A program made the translations under genes and the position numbers. This document shows, piece after piece, positions 34,174-43,348 of a DNA stretch of 64,000 bases (position 1 is the stretch's first letter; each line of letters starts with the position of its first letter). This DNA comes from an uncultured Clostridia bacterium (lineage in GTDB: Bacteria; Bacillota; Peptococcia; Peptococcales; Peptococcaceae): NCBI GenBank assembly GCA_944391625.1, contig CALXUG010000006.1, forward strand, positions 1-64,000. The letters are read 5' to 3'. Below the pieces are notes generated by a model. The model did no database searches and was not told the origin of the DNA. It saw only the letters and a list, made by a program, of their open reading frames with translations.

Positions 34174-34863
34174 TCACAGGGTAATGCTTTCTTCCGGCTG
34201 CAATACCGGACAAGGGATGCCGTAATTTAACAACTGATTGGAAAAGAAATTGGCGTTTTGTTCAATGACCGGAAAGGTATTGTAATGCATCGGGATGACC
34301 TGTCTGGCATGCAGGGCTCTGGCAGCCAGCATGGCATCTTTGATATCCATGGTAAAGTTTCCGCCGATGGGCAGCAGCGCCAGATCGATGCGGTTGGCAT
34401 TGCCCAGCAGGGTCATTTCGTGACTGAGACCGGTATCTCCCGCATGATAAATGGTTTTTCCGTCTATCTGCAGCAGGAAACCGGCCGGATTTCCCAGAGG
34501 AATCAACTGTCCTTGGTCTTCGATGGCGGAGCTGTGCAAGGCCGGTGTCATTTTTGCATAACCCCAGTCAAATTGATAACCGCCGCCAATGTTCATGCCG
34601 TGAAAATTGGCAACGCCTTTGCTTTTTAAGTAGGTGATAATTTCCGGATTGCAAACGACAAGACAGTTGGTGCGTTTGGCAATGCTGGCTGTGTCTCCAA
34701 TATGATCCCAATGTCCGTGGGTTAGCAGGATCACATCGGGGGAAAGGTCGTCAGCTGAAATAGTGGCCTGACTGTTTCCGGTAAGAAAGGGATCGATTAA
34801 TAGATGGGTGCCTGATTCTGTAAAAATGGAGAAACAAGCATGTCCGTGAAATTGAAGCTTCAT
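34174..34863 (-). CDS. UPF0173-family metal-dependent hydrolase
   Basis: A 229-residue metallo-beta-lactamase-fold protein of the UPF0173 (YtkL) family: MKLQFHGHACF at the start, LLTHGHWDHIGD as the HxHxDH metal motif, NIGGGYQFDWGYAKMTPALHSS, and HAGDTGLSHEM. GGAGG lies 7 bp upstream of the ATG. The length fits the family. The substrate is not known. It is followed (downstream on this strand) by the terminator of the convergent ABC operon. Confidence 0.93.
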   Translation of the reverse strand: MKLQFHGHACFSIFTESGTHLLIDPFLTGNSQATISADDLSPDVILLTHGHWDHIGDTASIAKRTNCLVVCNPEIITYLKSKGVANFHGMNIGGGYQFDWGYAKMTPALHSSAIEDQGQLIPLGNPAGFLLQIDGKTIYHAGDTGLSHEMTLLGNANRIDLALLPIGGNFTMDIKDAMLAARALHARQVIPMHYNTFPVIEQNANFFSNQLLNYGIPCPVLQPEESITL

Positions 34864-34920
34864 AAGAACAACCTCCTGTGCTGATATTTTGTTGTTTGTA
34901 TTTGTTTGAATGGGTAAATG

Positions 34921-35100
34921 TTATTTTTTTACCAGACTATTTAAAGTATTTTGCCATTGCTGAAAAATTTCCTGCTTTCGCTGCTGTTTTTTTTGCTGAA
35001 TAAATCGCTCCACAAAAAATAACTGCTGATTATCTAACTGGCTAATCAGTTCTTTGATCGGCAGCACAGCTTCATCCTCGTAAATTGCTTTAATCTGCAT
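34921..35100 (-). CDS. Small hypothetical protein, possibly antitoxin-like
   Basis: 59 residues from the ATG at 35100, which follows AAAGGAG; a longer frame starts at 35160 without a ribosome site. The start, MQIKAIYEDEAVLPIKEL, resembles the short beta-strand opening of DUF104-type antitoxins, and the rest is a Gln/Lys-rich helix (IQQKKQQRKQEIFQQW). No toxin gene sits beside it, so the resemblance may be superficial. Confidence 0.45.
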   Translation of the reverse strand: MQIKAIYEDEAVLPIKELISQLDNQQLFFVERFIQQKKQQRKQEIFQQWQNTLNSLVKK

Positions 35101-35312
35101 ATTCTCCGACTCCTTTTTGCCTGCAGACTGCATATCTGCTAGATACTGAATTTGAATCATGTTAAGAAATACTTATCAAAATTACTGTTCTAAGCATACC
35201 ACAAAGGGATAGGGCAATTCTATGCTTAATTTCTGGAAAGGCGAAAGGGAGCGGGCATAGGGCAGAACAAAATCTGATGCGCAGTTTTTGCAGCAAAGTT
35301 CAGCGAATAAGA

Positions 35313-35359
35313 AACGGCTGCTGCAAAACAGACCAAAAGGAAGTTTTACAGCAGCCGTT
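35313..35359. terminator. Terminator after the cyclophilin gene
   Basis: AACGGCTGCTGCAAAAC (35313-35329) pairs with GTTTTACAGCAGCCGTT (35343-35359), 16 of 17 bp. It lies directly downstream of the minus-strand cyclophilin stop. The stronger U-run (TATTTTTTT) is on the + side. Confidence 0.8.
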
Positions 35360-35367
35360 GTATTTTT

Positions 35368-35889
35368 TTACATTTTTTTTGGTTCTGGATATTCTACGCC
35401 GAATGTTTCTACAGTCATTTCTGTGATGATTTCCGGTGTTTTTGGTTTATCGCCATAGCTGGTTGGCACTTCGGCGATACGGTTTACTTCGTCCATGCCT
35501 TCGATTACTTTACCGAAAGCAGCGTACTGACCATCCAGATGAGGCGCATTCTTATGCATGATAAAGAACTGGCTGCCGGCAGAATCCGGGTGCATGGAGC
35601 GAGCCATGGAAATAACCCCTGGTTCATGTTTCAGTTCATTTTTGAAACGGTTCTGATTGAATTCACCTTTGATGGAGTAGCCTGGACCACCCATGCCGTT
35701 GCCGTTTGGACAACCGCCCTGAATCATAAAGCCAAAAATAACCCGATGGAAGGTCAGATTATTGTAGAAGCCTTTGTTCACCAAAGAGATAAAGTTATTT
35801 ACCGTATTTGGGGCAACTTCCGGATATAATTCGATTTTTACAGAGTTGCCGCTGTTCATTTTCATTGTCACGATTGGATTTTGTGCCAT
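35368..35889 (-). CDS. Peptidyl-prolyl cis-trans isomerase, cyclophilin type
   Basis: A 173-residue cytoplasmic cyclophilin. The family core is visible: FHRVIFGFMIQGG (catalytic Arg), GGPGYSIKGEF, SMARSMHPDSAGSQFFI and LDGQYAAFGKVIEGMD. There is no signal peptide from the chosen ATG at 35889, which has GGAGG 9 bp upstream; a longer frame to 36051 reads AT-rich intergenic sequence. It catalyses proline isomerisation in protein folding. Confidence 0.95.
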   Translation of the reverse strand: MAQNPIVTMKMNSGNSVKIELYPEVAPNTVNNFISLVNKGFYNNLTFHRVIFGFMIQGGCPNGNGMGGPGYSIKGEFNQNRFKNELKHEPGVISMARSMHPDSAGSQFFIMHKNAPHLDGQYAAFGKVIEGMDEVNRIAEVPTSYGDKPKTPEIITEMTVETFGVEYPEPKKM

Positions 35890-36146
35890 GATTTCATTCC
35901 TCCAAAAATTATATGTTTTGATAATATAGTTATCATACCATAGAATAAAGTTTTTGCAAAATAAAAAATTTCTTGTAGATAAGATTAAATTTTTGAAAAA
36001 ATACTTTATTTCACAAAAATAATGAAAAAATCCCCTTAAAAGGGCAGACAAATCTACAAATAATGTGCTAAAATATTAAAATAATTATGAAAACGATATA
36101 CAAAATAATTTTTGTTTTTAGCTTTTCAGAATGGTGAGGTGAATTT
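35890..36146. promoter_or_regulatory. AT-rich divergent promoter region
   Basis: A 257-bp gap between cyclophilin and the secreted glucosaminidase, very rich in A and T. For the + strand an extended -10 TGCTAAAAT is visible near 36066-36074. The minus-strand promoter is not clear. No ORF is supported. Confidence 0.4.
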
Positions 36147-37295
36147 GTGCGCAAACATAAATTTCTGGCAGGAATCTTATTGACAGCATGGAGTGTTTCT
36201 GCGCTGCCTGCCGCAGTATATGCGGAGGATACGGCATTGCAGTTGATTATTAACAATCAATTGTATTTGCCGACAGAAGAACAGGCAGGGCCTGCTTTGG
36301 TGAATGAGCGTGTGTATGTACCGCTGCGATTGGTAGGTGAATCGCTGGGGCATCAGGTACAATGGCTGCCATCTCAGCGGCGGGTTGCAATTTGGACTGA
36401 AGAATCTGCTCATGTGGTCGAGGAAGATTCCGGTGAAGCAGCGGCAGAGGATGTGCCCATTACCATTACTGTGGATGATACCCTTTTGTCTGCCGATGCA
36501 GATACGGGACAGCCCTATATTGCAGCAGAAGGACACACAATGGTGCCGCTGCGGCTGGTTGGCGAGGCGCTGGACTGCGATGTGCAGTGGCAGGATGGCG
36601 TAGTGATTGTATCCCAGCGGCCTGCGGAAGTGGTTGTGCCGCCGGATAATACCGGGGGAACCCAGGAAGATGCTGAGGCGCATCGGTATGATAGCTTAAC
36701 CATTCAAGGAAAGCATATTGCCACTGCAGAGCAGCTGAATGCTTATTTAGAACGGAAAGAACCGGATATACGGGCCATGATGGAACGCAATTATCCAGAT
36801 ATTGGTTTTACGCCGTTTCCGGAAGGAATTGCGGAATTATATATTTCAATTGGTGAAAAATATAATATCCGTGGGGATTTAGCGTTTGCACAGGCTTTGA
36901 AAGAAACTGGTTATTTTCAGTTTTATGGCAGTGTGAAGTCATTTCAAAATAATTTTTGCGGATTAGGCGCTTCCGGTGTGGAAAATACCGGAGAAGAGGC
37001 ACTGAACGGTGTAGACCCGACCAGAGTGTATTCCATTCCCAAACTGCACGGATTGACTTATTTGACCGTTGCAGACGGCGTAGAAGCCCATATCCAGCAT
37101 TTGTATGCCTATACTTCAGAAGAAGAATTGCCGGAGGGCTGTGAATTGCTGGATCCCAGATTTCATTATGTAAAGCGCGGGGTTGCAAAAACCTGGTTGG
37201 ATTTGGACGGCCGTTGGGCAATTCCCGGTGTTGGTTATGGTGAGAGTATTATCAGGGATTATTGGATGCCGGCGCTGCCGGATGCCAATTCATAA
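36147..37295 (+). CDS. Secreted glucosaminidase with two copper-amine-oxidase-like stalk domains
   Basis: 382 residues. A signal peptide is present at about 1-26 (HKFLAGILLTAWSVSALPAAVYAE). Two tandem stalk domains follow, each with the VPLRLVGE(S/A)L signature (about 55-70 and 130-145). A short linker and a C-terminal glucosaminidase domain of the LytG/GH73 kind complete the protein (LAFAQALKETGYFQFYGSV, NNFCGLGASG, VEAHIQHLYAY). It likely cleaves the glycan of peptidoglycan outside the membrane. The GTG start follows GAGGTG. Stalk domains of this sort are common in Negativicutes and related spore-formers. Confidence 0.87.
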   Translation: MRKHKFLAGILLTAWSVSALPAAVYAEDTALQLIINNQLYLPTEEQAGPALVNERVYVPLRLVGESLGHQVQWLPSQRRVAIWTEESAHVVEEDSGEAAAEDVPITITVDDTLLSADADTGQPYIAAEGHTMVPLRLVGEALDCDVQWQDGVVIVSQRPAEVVVPPDNTGGTQEDAEAHRYDSLTIQGKHIATAEQLNAYLERKEPDIRAMMERNYPDIGFTPFPEGIAELYISIGEKYNIRGDLAFAQALKETGYFQFYGSVKSFQNNFCGLGASGVENTGEEALNGVDPTRVYSIPKLHGLTYLTVADGVEAHIQHLYAYTSEEELPEGCELLDPRFHYVKRGVAKTWLDLDGRWAIPGVGYGESIIRDYWMPALPDANS

Positions 37296-37330
37296 AAGAA
37301 ACAATGAACTATGAGGAGTAAGAGCGTATT

Positions 37331-37906
37331 ATGGAACTGTTAAAAAAACGGATATTACAAGATGGGGTTGCCATGGGCAATCACGTGCTGAAAGTAGACA
37401 GCTTTTTAAATCATCAGATTGATGTGGAGTTGTTCAATGAAATAGGCAGAGAGTTCCAGCGGCGTTTTGCTGGGCAGACAATTACTAAAATTCTTACAGT
37501 GGAAGCTTCCGGCATTGCGGTAGCCTGTATCGCAGCGCAATATTTTCAGCATGTACCGGTTGTGTTTGCCAAAAAACAAGAAGCCAGCAATCTGTCTGAT
37601 CAGGTTTACGCCAGTAATGTATTTTCTTTTACTAAAAATAAGAATTATGTGATACGGGTAGATAAAAAATATTTGTCTGCCACAGATACAGTTTTAATTA
37701 TTGATGATTTCCTGGCCAACGGCAATGCAGCTTTGGGATTGATTGATCTGGTAAACCAGGCCGGCGCTCAGGTAGCCGGTGTTGGCATTGTCATTGAAAA
37801 AGGATTTCAAAGCGGCCGTCAGCTGTTGGAAGAGCGGGGGTATCGCGTAGAATCCCTGGCAATTGTGAAAGAAATTAAAGATGGCACAGTAATTCTGTCG
37901 GATTAG
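37331..37906 (+). CDS. xpt: Xanthine phosphoribosyltransferase
   Basis: Salvages xanthine to XMP using PRPP. 191 residues, with LLKKRILQDGVAMGNHVLKVDSFLNHQ split over the N-terminal region, the VEASGIAVA loop, and the PRPP-binding motif VLIIDDFLANGNAALG. It lies just upstream of the de novo purine operon. No purine riboswitch fits in the 35 bp before it, so it appears to be co-transcribed with, or read through from, the glucosaminidase gene. Confidence 0.95.
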   Translation: MELLKKRILQDGVAMGNHVLKVDSFLNHQIDVELFNEIGREFQRRFAGQTITKILTVEASGIAVACIAAQYFQHVPVVFAKKQEASNLSDQVYASNVFSFTKNKNYVIRVDKKYLSATDTVLIIDDFLANGNAALGLIDLVNQAGAQVAGVGIVIEKGFQSGRQLLEERGYRVESLAIVKEIKDGTVILSD

Positions 37907-37907
37907 G

Positions 37908-37936
37908 TTGTACAGGAAGATATTTTATTATATAAT
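37908..37936 (+). promoter_or_regulatory. Promoter of the purine operon
   Basis: TTGTAC (37908-37913), a 17-bp spacer and TATAAT (37931-37936) start 2 bp after the xpt stop and lie 57 bp before the purE start. The leader is too short and unstructured for a purine riboswitch. Confidence 0.75.
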
Positions 37937-37992
37937 GTTATTTTCCGACATAGAAAAATCAAAGAAACGGATCAGAGAACAGGAGGAGAATG

Positions 37993-38493
37993 ATGAGTGA
38001 ACCAAAAGTAGGAATTGTAATGGGCAGTGATTCTGACCTGAAAATTATGCAGGATGCAGTAAAAATCCTGAGAGAGTTTGGTATTGAAAGTGAACTGGTT
38101 GTGGCTTCTGCCCACCGTACACCCTATAAAGCATTGCAGTATGCCGAGACCGCAGAAGAACGGGGTCTGGAAGTAATTATTGCCGGCGCCGGCGCTGCCG
38201 CCCATCTTGGCGGTGTACTGGCAGCTGTTACGACCTTGCCGGTGATTGGTGTTCCCATCAATGCCACTGCTCTGCAGGGGGTAGATGCTTTGTATGCTAT
38301 GGTGCAGATGCCGTCGGGAATTCCAGTTGCTACAGTAGCCATTAACGGTGCAAAAAATGCCGGGATCTTGGCTGCGCAGATTTTAGCAGGACAAAATCCA
38401 GAACTGCGCCAGAAACTGAAAGCTTATAAGGAAACCATGGCCCGGCAGGTAGAAGAAAAAAACAAACGGGTACAGGAAGCAGTTATTGAGTAA
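37993..38493 (+). CDS. purE: N5-carboxyaminoimidazole ribonucleotide mutase
   Basis: Moves the carboxyl group from N5-CAIR to C4 in step 6 of IMP synthesis. 166 residues with GIVMGSDSDLKIM, the catalytic-His segment ASAHRTPYKAL and AGAGAAAHLGGVLA, all typical of class I PurE. Class I PurE normally works with PurK, which is not in this window. The ATG at 37993 has AGGAGGA 6 bp upstream; the ATG at 37990 is too close to it. Confidence 0.96.
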   Translation: MSEPKVGIVMGSDSDLKIMQDAVKILREFGIESELVVASAHRTPYKALQYAETAEERGLEVIIAGAGAAAHLGGVLAAVTTLPVIGVPINATALQGVDALYAMVQMPSGIPVATVAINGAKNAGILAAQILAGQNPELRQKLKAYKETMARQVEEKNKRVQEAVIE

Positions 38494-38555
38494 TACTGTG
38501 ATTTTTGCAGTTTGCTATATAAAATAAAATATGGTTGGGAAGGAAGTTGTGTGCA

Positions 38556-39851
38556 ATGATTGAGCGATATACGCTGCCTGAAATGGCTAATATCTGGTCT
38601 CAAGAAAACAAATTAAGAATTATGCTGGAGGTTGAGGTGCTGGCTTGTGAAGGGATGGCAGCCATTGGGCAGATTCCTGCAGAAGCGGCAAAGAATATCC
38701 GTGAAAAAGCAGATTTTAATGTTGACAGAGTAAACGAAATTGAGCAGACGACCCGTCATGATGTAATTGCCTTTTTATCCTGCGTTGCCGAATATATCGG
38801 CGAGGATGCCAAGTACATGCATGCTGGTATGACGTCTTCTGATGTTTTGGATACTGCACTGGCTGTACAGATGAAACAGGCCGGTGAACTGATTTTAAAA
38901 CAGCTGCGCATATTTGCGGAAATTCTGAAAGAAAAAGCAATTCAGTATAAAGACACACTGTGTATCGGCCGAACCCATGCCGTACACGCCGAACCGATTA
39001 CATTCGGGCTGAAAGTGGCTGTCTGGTATGAAGAAACTCTGCGCAATATTCAGCGGATGGAACATGCCATAGAAACCATCAGCTATGGGCAAATTTCCGG
39101 CGCTGTGGGTACGTTCGCCAATATTGATCCTCGGATTGAAGAGTATGTTTGCGAGCATTTGGGCTTAAAGCCGGAGTTGGTTTCCACACAGGTTGTTTCC
39201 CGCGATCATTATAATGAATATATGACAACACTGGCCATTGTGGCTACTTCATTGGAAAAATTCATGACAGAAATTCGGAATCTGCAGAGAACCGAAATTT
39301 TTGAGGTAATGGAAGAATTCAAAAAAGGGCAGAAAGGTTCCTCCGCTATGCCCCATAAACGCAATCCGATGACTTGTGAGAGAATCTGCGGTCTGGCTCG
39401 TGTTATTCGCGGCAATGTGATTCCTGCCTTTGAAAACTCTGTTTTGTGGCATGAACGGGATTTGGCTCATTCTTCTGTAGAACGGGTCATTATTCCTGAC
39501 AGCACAACGCTGTTGTATTACATTTTAAAATTGGCTACCGGAGTAGTAAAAAATATGGAAGTGCATGAAGAGCAGATGATGGCCAATGTAGAAAAAACAC
39601 TGGGTCTGGTATTCTCTCAACGGCTGATGCTGACAGTAGTTGGCAAAGGGGTTCCGAGAGATACTGCATATCCATGGGTACAGGCCAATGCGTTGCGCGC
39701 CTGGGATACCAAAACACCGTTCAAGGAATTGGTATTGCAGGATGAAAATATTATGCAATATGTAACCAAAGAAGAGCTGGATGAAATTTTTGATTACAGT
39801 TATCATACAAAAAATGTGGATTACATTTTTAAACGCTGCGGTTTACTATAA
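38556..39851 (+). CDS. purB: Adenylosuccinate lyase
   Basis: Acts twice in purine synthesis, on SAICAR and on adenylosuccinate. 431 residues of the fumarase/aspartase superfamily: TTRHDVIAFL, HAGMTSSDVLDTA, the catalytic HAEPITFGLK and the flexible signature loop GSSAMPHKRNP near residue 263. ATG 38556 follows AGGAAG; the frame opens seven codons earlier, without support. Confidence 0.97.
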   Translation: MIERYTLPEMANIWSQENKLRIMLEVEVLACEGMAAIGQIPAEAAKNIREKADFNVDRVNEIEQTTRHDVIAFLSCVAEYIGEDAKYMHAGMTSSDVLDTALAVQMKQAGELILKQLRIFAEILKEKAIQYKDTLCIGRTHAVHAEPITFGLKVAVWYEETLRNIQRMEHAIETISYGQISGAVGTFANIDPRIEEYVCEHLGLKPELVSTQVVSRDHYNEYMTTLAIVATSLEKFMTEIRNLQRTEIFEVMEEFKKGQKGSSAMPHKRNPMTCERICGLARVIRGNVIPAFENSVLWHERDLAHSSVERVIIPDSTTLLYYILKLATGVVKNMEVHEEQMMANVEKTLGLVFSQRLMLTVVGKGVPRDTAYPWVQANALRAWDTKTPFKELVLQDENIMQYVTKEELDEIFDYSYHTKNVDYIFKRCGLL

Positions 39852-39923
39852 TTTACTTTTTTCTTTAATAAATTTATTTGGGAAGTTCGCTATAAAAAAT
39901 TTATCATCGGGAGAGAAAAGAAA

Positions 39924-40646
39924 ATGAAAGTATTAGAACAATTATACGAAGGCAAAGCTAAAAAGGTATTTAAAACAGATGATGATTCGCTCTATTTGAT
40001 TCGTTATAAAGATGACGCCACTGCTTTTAATGGTGCCAAAAAAGGAAGCATTACCGATAAGGGCATTATGAATAATGCGATTACAACTTTGTTGTTTGAA
40101 GCGTTAGGGCAGGCCGGTGTTGCACATCATTTGGTGCAAAAGTTGAACGAGAGGGAGCAATTGGTGCAAGCAGTGCAGATTATTCCGCTGGAAGTAATTG
40201 TTCGTAATATAGCTGCAGGTTCTTTTGCAAAACGCTATGGGATAGAGGAAGGTACCTCCTTAAAGAAACCTACTCTGGAGTTTTGTTATAAAAACGACAA
40301 TCTGGGTGACCCAATGTTAAATGAAAGTCATGTTGTAGCTTTGGGGTTAGCCACAGAAGAAGATATTAAATTTATCTCAGCACAGGCTTTGAAAATCAAT
40401 GAACTATTGAAAAAGATTTTTCTGGACTGTGGTCTGATTTTAGTAGATTTCAAGATCGAATTTGGCAGAGATGCTTCCGGCAAGATACTTTTGGCTGACG
40501 AAATTTCGCCGGACTGTTGCCGTCTGTGGGATGCAGTTACCAATGAAAAAATGGATAAAGACCGTTTCAGACGGGATTTGGGTAATGTAGAAGAAGCGTA
40601 TCAGATTGTATTGAAACGATTAGAAGAACAGTTATCTAAAAACTAG
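39924..40646 (+). CDS. purC: SAICAR synthetase
   Basis: Joins aspartate to CAIR using ATP. 240 residues with [10 protein letters not shown] at the N-terminus, [29 protein letters not shown], and [14 protein letters not shown] (the second signature; most family members have SPDTxRxWD). A good AGAGAAAAGAAA site precedes the ATG. It lies in the pur operon with a 72-bp gap from purB that is AT-rich but holds no clear signal. Confidence 0.97.
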   Translation: MKVLEQLYEGKAKKVFKTDDDSLYLIRYKDDATAFNGAKKGSITDKGIMNNAITTLLFEALGQAGVAHHLVQKLNEREQLVQAVQIIPLEVIVRNIAAGSFAKRYGIEEGTSLKKPTLEFCYKNDNLGDPMLNESHVVALGLATEEDIKFISAQALKINELLKKIFLDCGLILVDFKIEFGRDASGKILLADEISPDCCRLWDAVTNEKMDKDRFRRDLGNVEEAYQIVLKRLEEQLSKN

Positions 40647-40659
40647 GAGGAACATAACA

Positions 40660-42072
40660 GTGTTTGATGATAGATTGGAAAAAGTCAATGATGAATGTGG
40701 TGTTTTTGGTATTTATGCACCAGGCCGTTCTGTTGCAGAATTAATTTATCTGGGTTTGTTTTCTTTGCAGCACAGAGGACAGGAAGGCTGCGGGATCGCA
40801 GTTAGTGAAGGAAACTTTATTAATCATTATAAAAATCTGGGCATGGTTACTGATGTATTTACACAGCATACGCTGGGTACTTTGGAAGGCTATCTTGGAA
40901 TTGGACATGTGCGTTATTCTACCAGCGGTCAGTCCAAAACGCAGCAGAACACCCAACCAATTGTAGCCCGTTATCAACACGGACAGATTGCTTTGGCACA
41001 CAACGGCAGTCTGACCAATGCGGCAGAGTTGCGCAATCATTTGATGGAACGGGGTTCCTTATTTCATACTACCATTGACTCCGAACAGATTGTAGGGTTG
41101 ATTGCCAGCCATGGGCAGGATGATATGGAACAGGCTATGCTGAAAGCTATGATTGATTTAAAAGGCTCTTATTCTCTGGTGATTATGACAGAAAATAAAT
41201 TATACGCAGTACGTGATCCTTATGGCAATCGTCCTTTGTGTTTGGGGAAATTTGGCGAAAACGGTTATGTGGTTGCATCTGAATCCTGTGCATTAGATGC
41301 CATCGGCGCTACCTTCCTGCGGGATGTGGAGCCGGGTGAAATCGTCACAATTGACGAAGATGGGCTGCATTCTACCAAATTATTTAACCATGCGCAAAAT
41401 GCATTGTGTATTTTTGAATTTATCTATATTGCCCGTCCGGATAGCAACATTGACGGTATTAATGTTAATAAGGCTCGTCGTTTGATGGGACGGGAGCTGG
41501 CCAAAGAAGCGCCATTGGATGTGGATGTGGTGATTTCCGTTCCTGATTCGGGAACGACTGCGGCAATTGGTTATGCCGAAGAAAGCGGGATTCCATTTAC
41601 CCAAGGCATTCTGAAAAATCGTTATACAGGACGCAGCTTTATTCAGCCAACTCAGGAAATGCGGGAACAAATGGTGAAACTAAAGCTGAACCCAATTCGT
41701 GATGCACTGGAAGGAAAACGGATTGCTGTTGTGGATGACTCTATTGTGCGTGGTACAACCAGCCGTAAGTTAGTAAAATTATTGCGGGAATATGGCGCAA
41801 AAGAAGTACACATGCTGATCAGTGCGCCTCCGGTTAAATATCCATGTTTCTATGGGGTTGATACAGGAAATCCTGAAGAATTAATTGCCTCCAAAATGGA
41901 TGTGGAACAGATTTGTGAATACATTGGTGCTGACAGCTTGCATTATCTGAGCATGGAAGGTATTTTAAAAGCTGTAGAATGGAGTGGATGCGGATTCTGT
42001 ACCGCTTGTCTGAATGGTGCATATCCGATGGGGATTCCAAATTATAATAATGTAAAAGAAGCTTTAGAATAA
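40660..42072 (+). CDS. purF: Amidophosphoribosyltransferase
   Basis: First committed step of purine synthesis. The N-terminal Ntn amidotransferase domain has its nucleophile Cys in NDECGVFGIYA near residue 13, so a 12-residue propeptide would be removed, as in the B. subtilis enzyme. The phosphoribosyltransferase domain has the PRPP motif IAVVDDSIVRGTT. The CGFCTACLNGAYP motif near the end matches the Fe-S ligand region of the clostridial/Bacillus type, so oxygen sensitivity is expected. The GTG start follows AGGAGG. Confidence 0.97.
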   Translation: MFDDRLEKVNDECGVFGIYAPGRSVAELIYLGLFSLQHRGQEGCGIAVSEGNFINHYKNLGMVTDVFTQHTLGTLEGYLGIGHVRYSTSGQSKTQQNTQPIVARYQHGQIALAHNGSLTNAAELRNHLMERGSLFHTTIDSEQIVGLIASHGQDDMEQAMLKAMIDLKGSYSLVIMTENKLYAVRDPYGNRPLCLGKFGENGYVVASESCALDAIGATFLRDVEPGEIVTIDEDGLHSTKLFNHAQNALCIFEFIYIARPDSNIDGINVNKARRLMGRELAKEAPLDVDVVISVPDSGTTAAIGYAEESGIPFTQGILKNRYTGRSFIQPTQEMREQMVKLKLNPIRDALEGKRIAVVDDSIVRGTTSRKLVKLLREYGAKEVHMLISAPPVKYPCFYGVDTGNPEELIASKMDVEQICEYIGADSLHYLSMEGILKAVEWSGCGFCTACLNGAYPMGIPNYNNVKEALE

Positions 42073-42087
42073 AAGGAGATGAAAAAA

Positions 42088-43140
42088 ATGGCAGAGCAGA
42101 GTATGACTTACAGCGGCGCAGGTGTAGATATCACCAAAGGCAACCAGGCTGTAGAATTGATGAAGCCATTGGTAAAATCTACATTCCGAAAAGAGGTTGC
42201 AACCGATTTAGGCGGATTTGGCGGATTGTTTGCGATTGATAAAGATAAATATGAAGAACCGATTTTGGTTTCTGGTACTGACGGAGTTGGTACAAAATTA
42301 AAAATTGCCTTTGAAATGGACAAACATGATACCATTGGGATTGATGCTGTTGCTATGTGCGTAAACGATGTGCTGGTAAATGGTGCTGAACCATTATTCT
42401 TCTTGGACTATCTGGCTGTGGGCAAATGTGAGCCAGAGCAGGTGGCTGCGGTGGTTTCCGGTGTGGCAGAGGGCTGCCGTCAGGCAGGCTGCGCATTGAT
42501 TGGCGGCGAAACAGCGGAAATGCCAGGATTCTATCCAGTAGGCGAATATGACGTAGCTGGTTTTACCGTTGGGATTGTAGATAAAAAGAAAATTATTGAC
42601 GGCAGTAAAATCTGTGCTGGTGATGTGGTATTGGGCTTACCATCCACTGGTGTACACAGCAATGGATTTTCTCTGGCTCGTAAAGTATTGCTGGAGCATG
42701 CCGGCTTGAAAATGGATGAAGAAGTTGCAGAACTGCAGGCAAAATTGGGTGATGTCATTCTGACCCCGACTAAAATTTATGTAAAAACCATTCTGGAACT
42801 GTTGGAACAGGCTGAAATCAAAGGTATGGCGCATATCACCGGCGGCGGTTTGTTGGAAAACGTACCACGCGTACTGCCAGACAATTGTCAGGTTCATATT
42901 GATAGTACAACGTGGCCTGCATTGCCAATTTTCCAGTTGATTCAGGAAAAAGGCAATGTAGAAAAGCGTGAAATGTTCCGTACTTTTAATATGGGTATCG
43001 GCTATGTATTGATTTGCGATGCTGCCAATGCAGAAAAAGTAAAAGCGGCTTGCACTAATATGAATGAAGCTGTATATGAAATCGGAACTGTCGTAGCTGG
43101 TGAGAAAAAAGTGGTGATTGACCAGACTTGCCAGCTGTAA
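42088..43140 (+). CDS. purM: Phosphoribosylformylglycinamidine cyclo-ligase
   Basis: Makes aminoimidazole ribonucleotide. 350 residues of the AIR-synthase fold: SYSGAGVD-like start (TYSGAGVDI), [46 protein letters not shown] and THITGGG-like [17 protein letters not shown] 42088 lies 9 bp after AAGGAG; the ATG at 42079 abuts that site. A 208-bp structured gap follows. Confidence 0.97.
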   Translation: MAEQSMTYSGAGVDITKGNQAVELMKPLVKSTFRKEVATDLGGFGGLFAIDKDKYEEPILVSGTDGVGTKLKIAFEMDKHDTIGIDAVAMCVNDVLVNGAEPLFFLDYLAVGKCEPEQVAAVVSGVAEGCRQAGCALIGGETAEMPGFYPVGEYDVAGFTVGIVDKKKIIDGSKICAGDVVLGLPSTGVHSNGFSLARKVLLEHAGLKMDEEVAELQAKLGDVILTPTKIYVKTILELLEQAEIKGMAHITGGGLLENVPRVLPDNCQVHIDSTTWPALPIFQLIQEKGNVEKREMFRTFNMGIGYVLICDAANAEKVKAACTNMNEAVYEIGTVVAGEKKVVIDQTCQL

Positions 43141-43160
43141 GTGATATTGGATATATAGGA

Positions 43161-43310
43161 GGCTGCTGTAATCAAGAAGTCAAATGCTGAATTTTGGCAA
43201 ATAATGCTCTGCAGCAGCCATTTATGCAAGATAGGCATATCAATACCGATTTATATGTGCTGAAGGGTACTGATATGCAAGAATCTGCACTGCAGATTCT
43301 TTTCTTGTTT
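43161..43310 (+). other. Three consecutive hairpins between purM and purN
   Basis: (1) GGCTGCTG (43161-43168) with CAGCAGCC (43212-43219). (2) GCATATCAATACC (43235-43247) with GGTACTGATATGC (43266-43278), 12 of 13 paired. (3) The perfect AGAATCTGCA-C-TGCAGATTCT (43280-43300), followed by TTTCTTGTTT, which resembles a terminator. Together they fill the only long gap in the pur operon. They may partly terminate or process the transcript, or be a small mobile palindrome. No riboswitch family was recognised. Confidence 0.6.
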
Positions 43311-43348
43311 ATAAAGTAAAAAATGATATTGAACCAAGGAGAAACGAT

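Noticed and set aside
37907-37992. Purine riboswitch before purE or xpt
   Set aside because: The gaps are 86 and 35 bp, with no conserved P1-P2-P3 pattern; only a consensus promoter is visible before purE.
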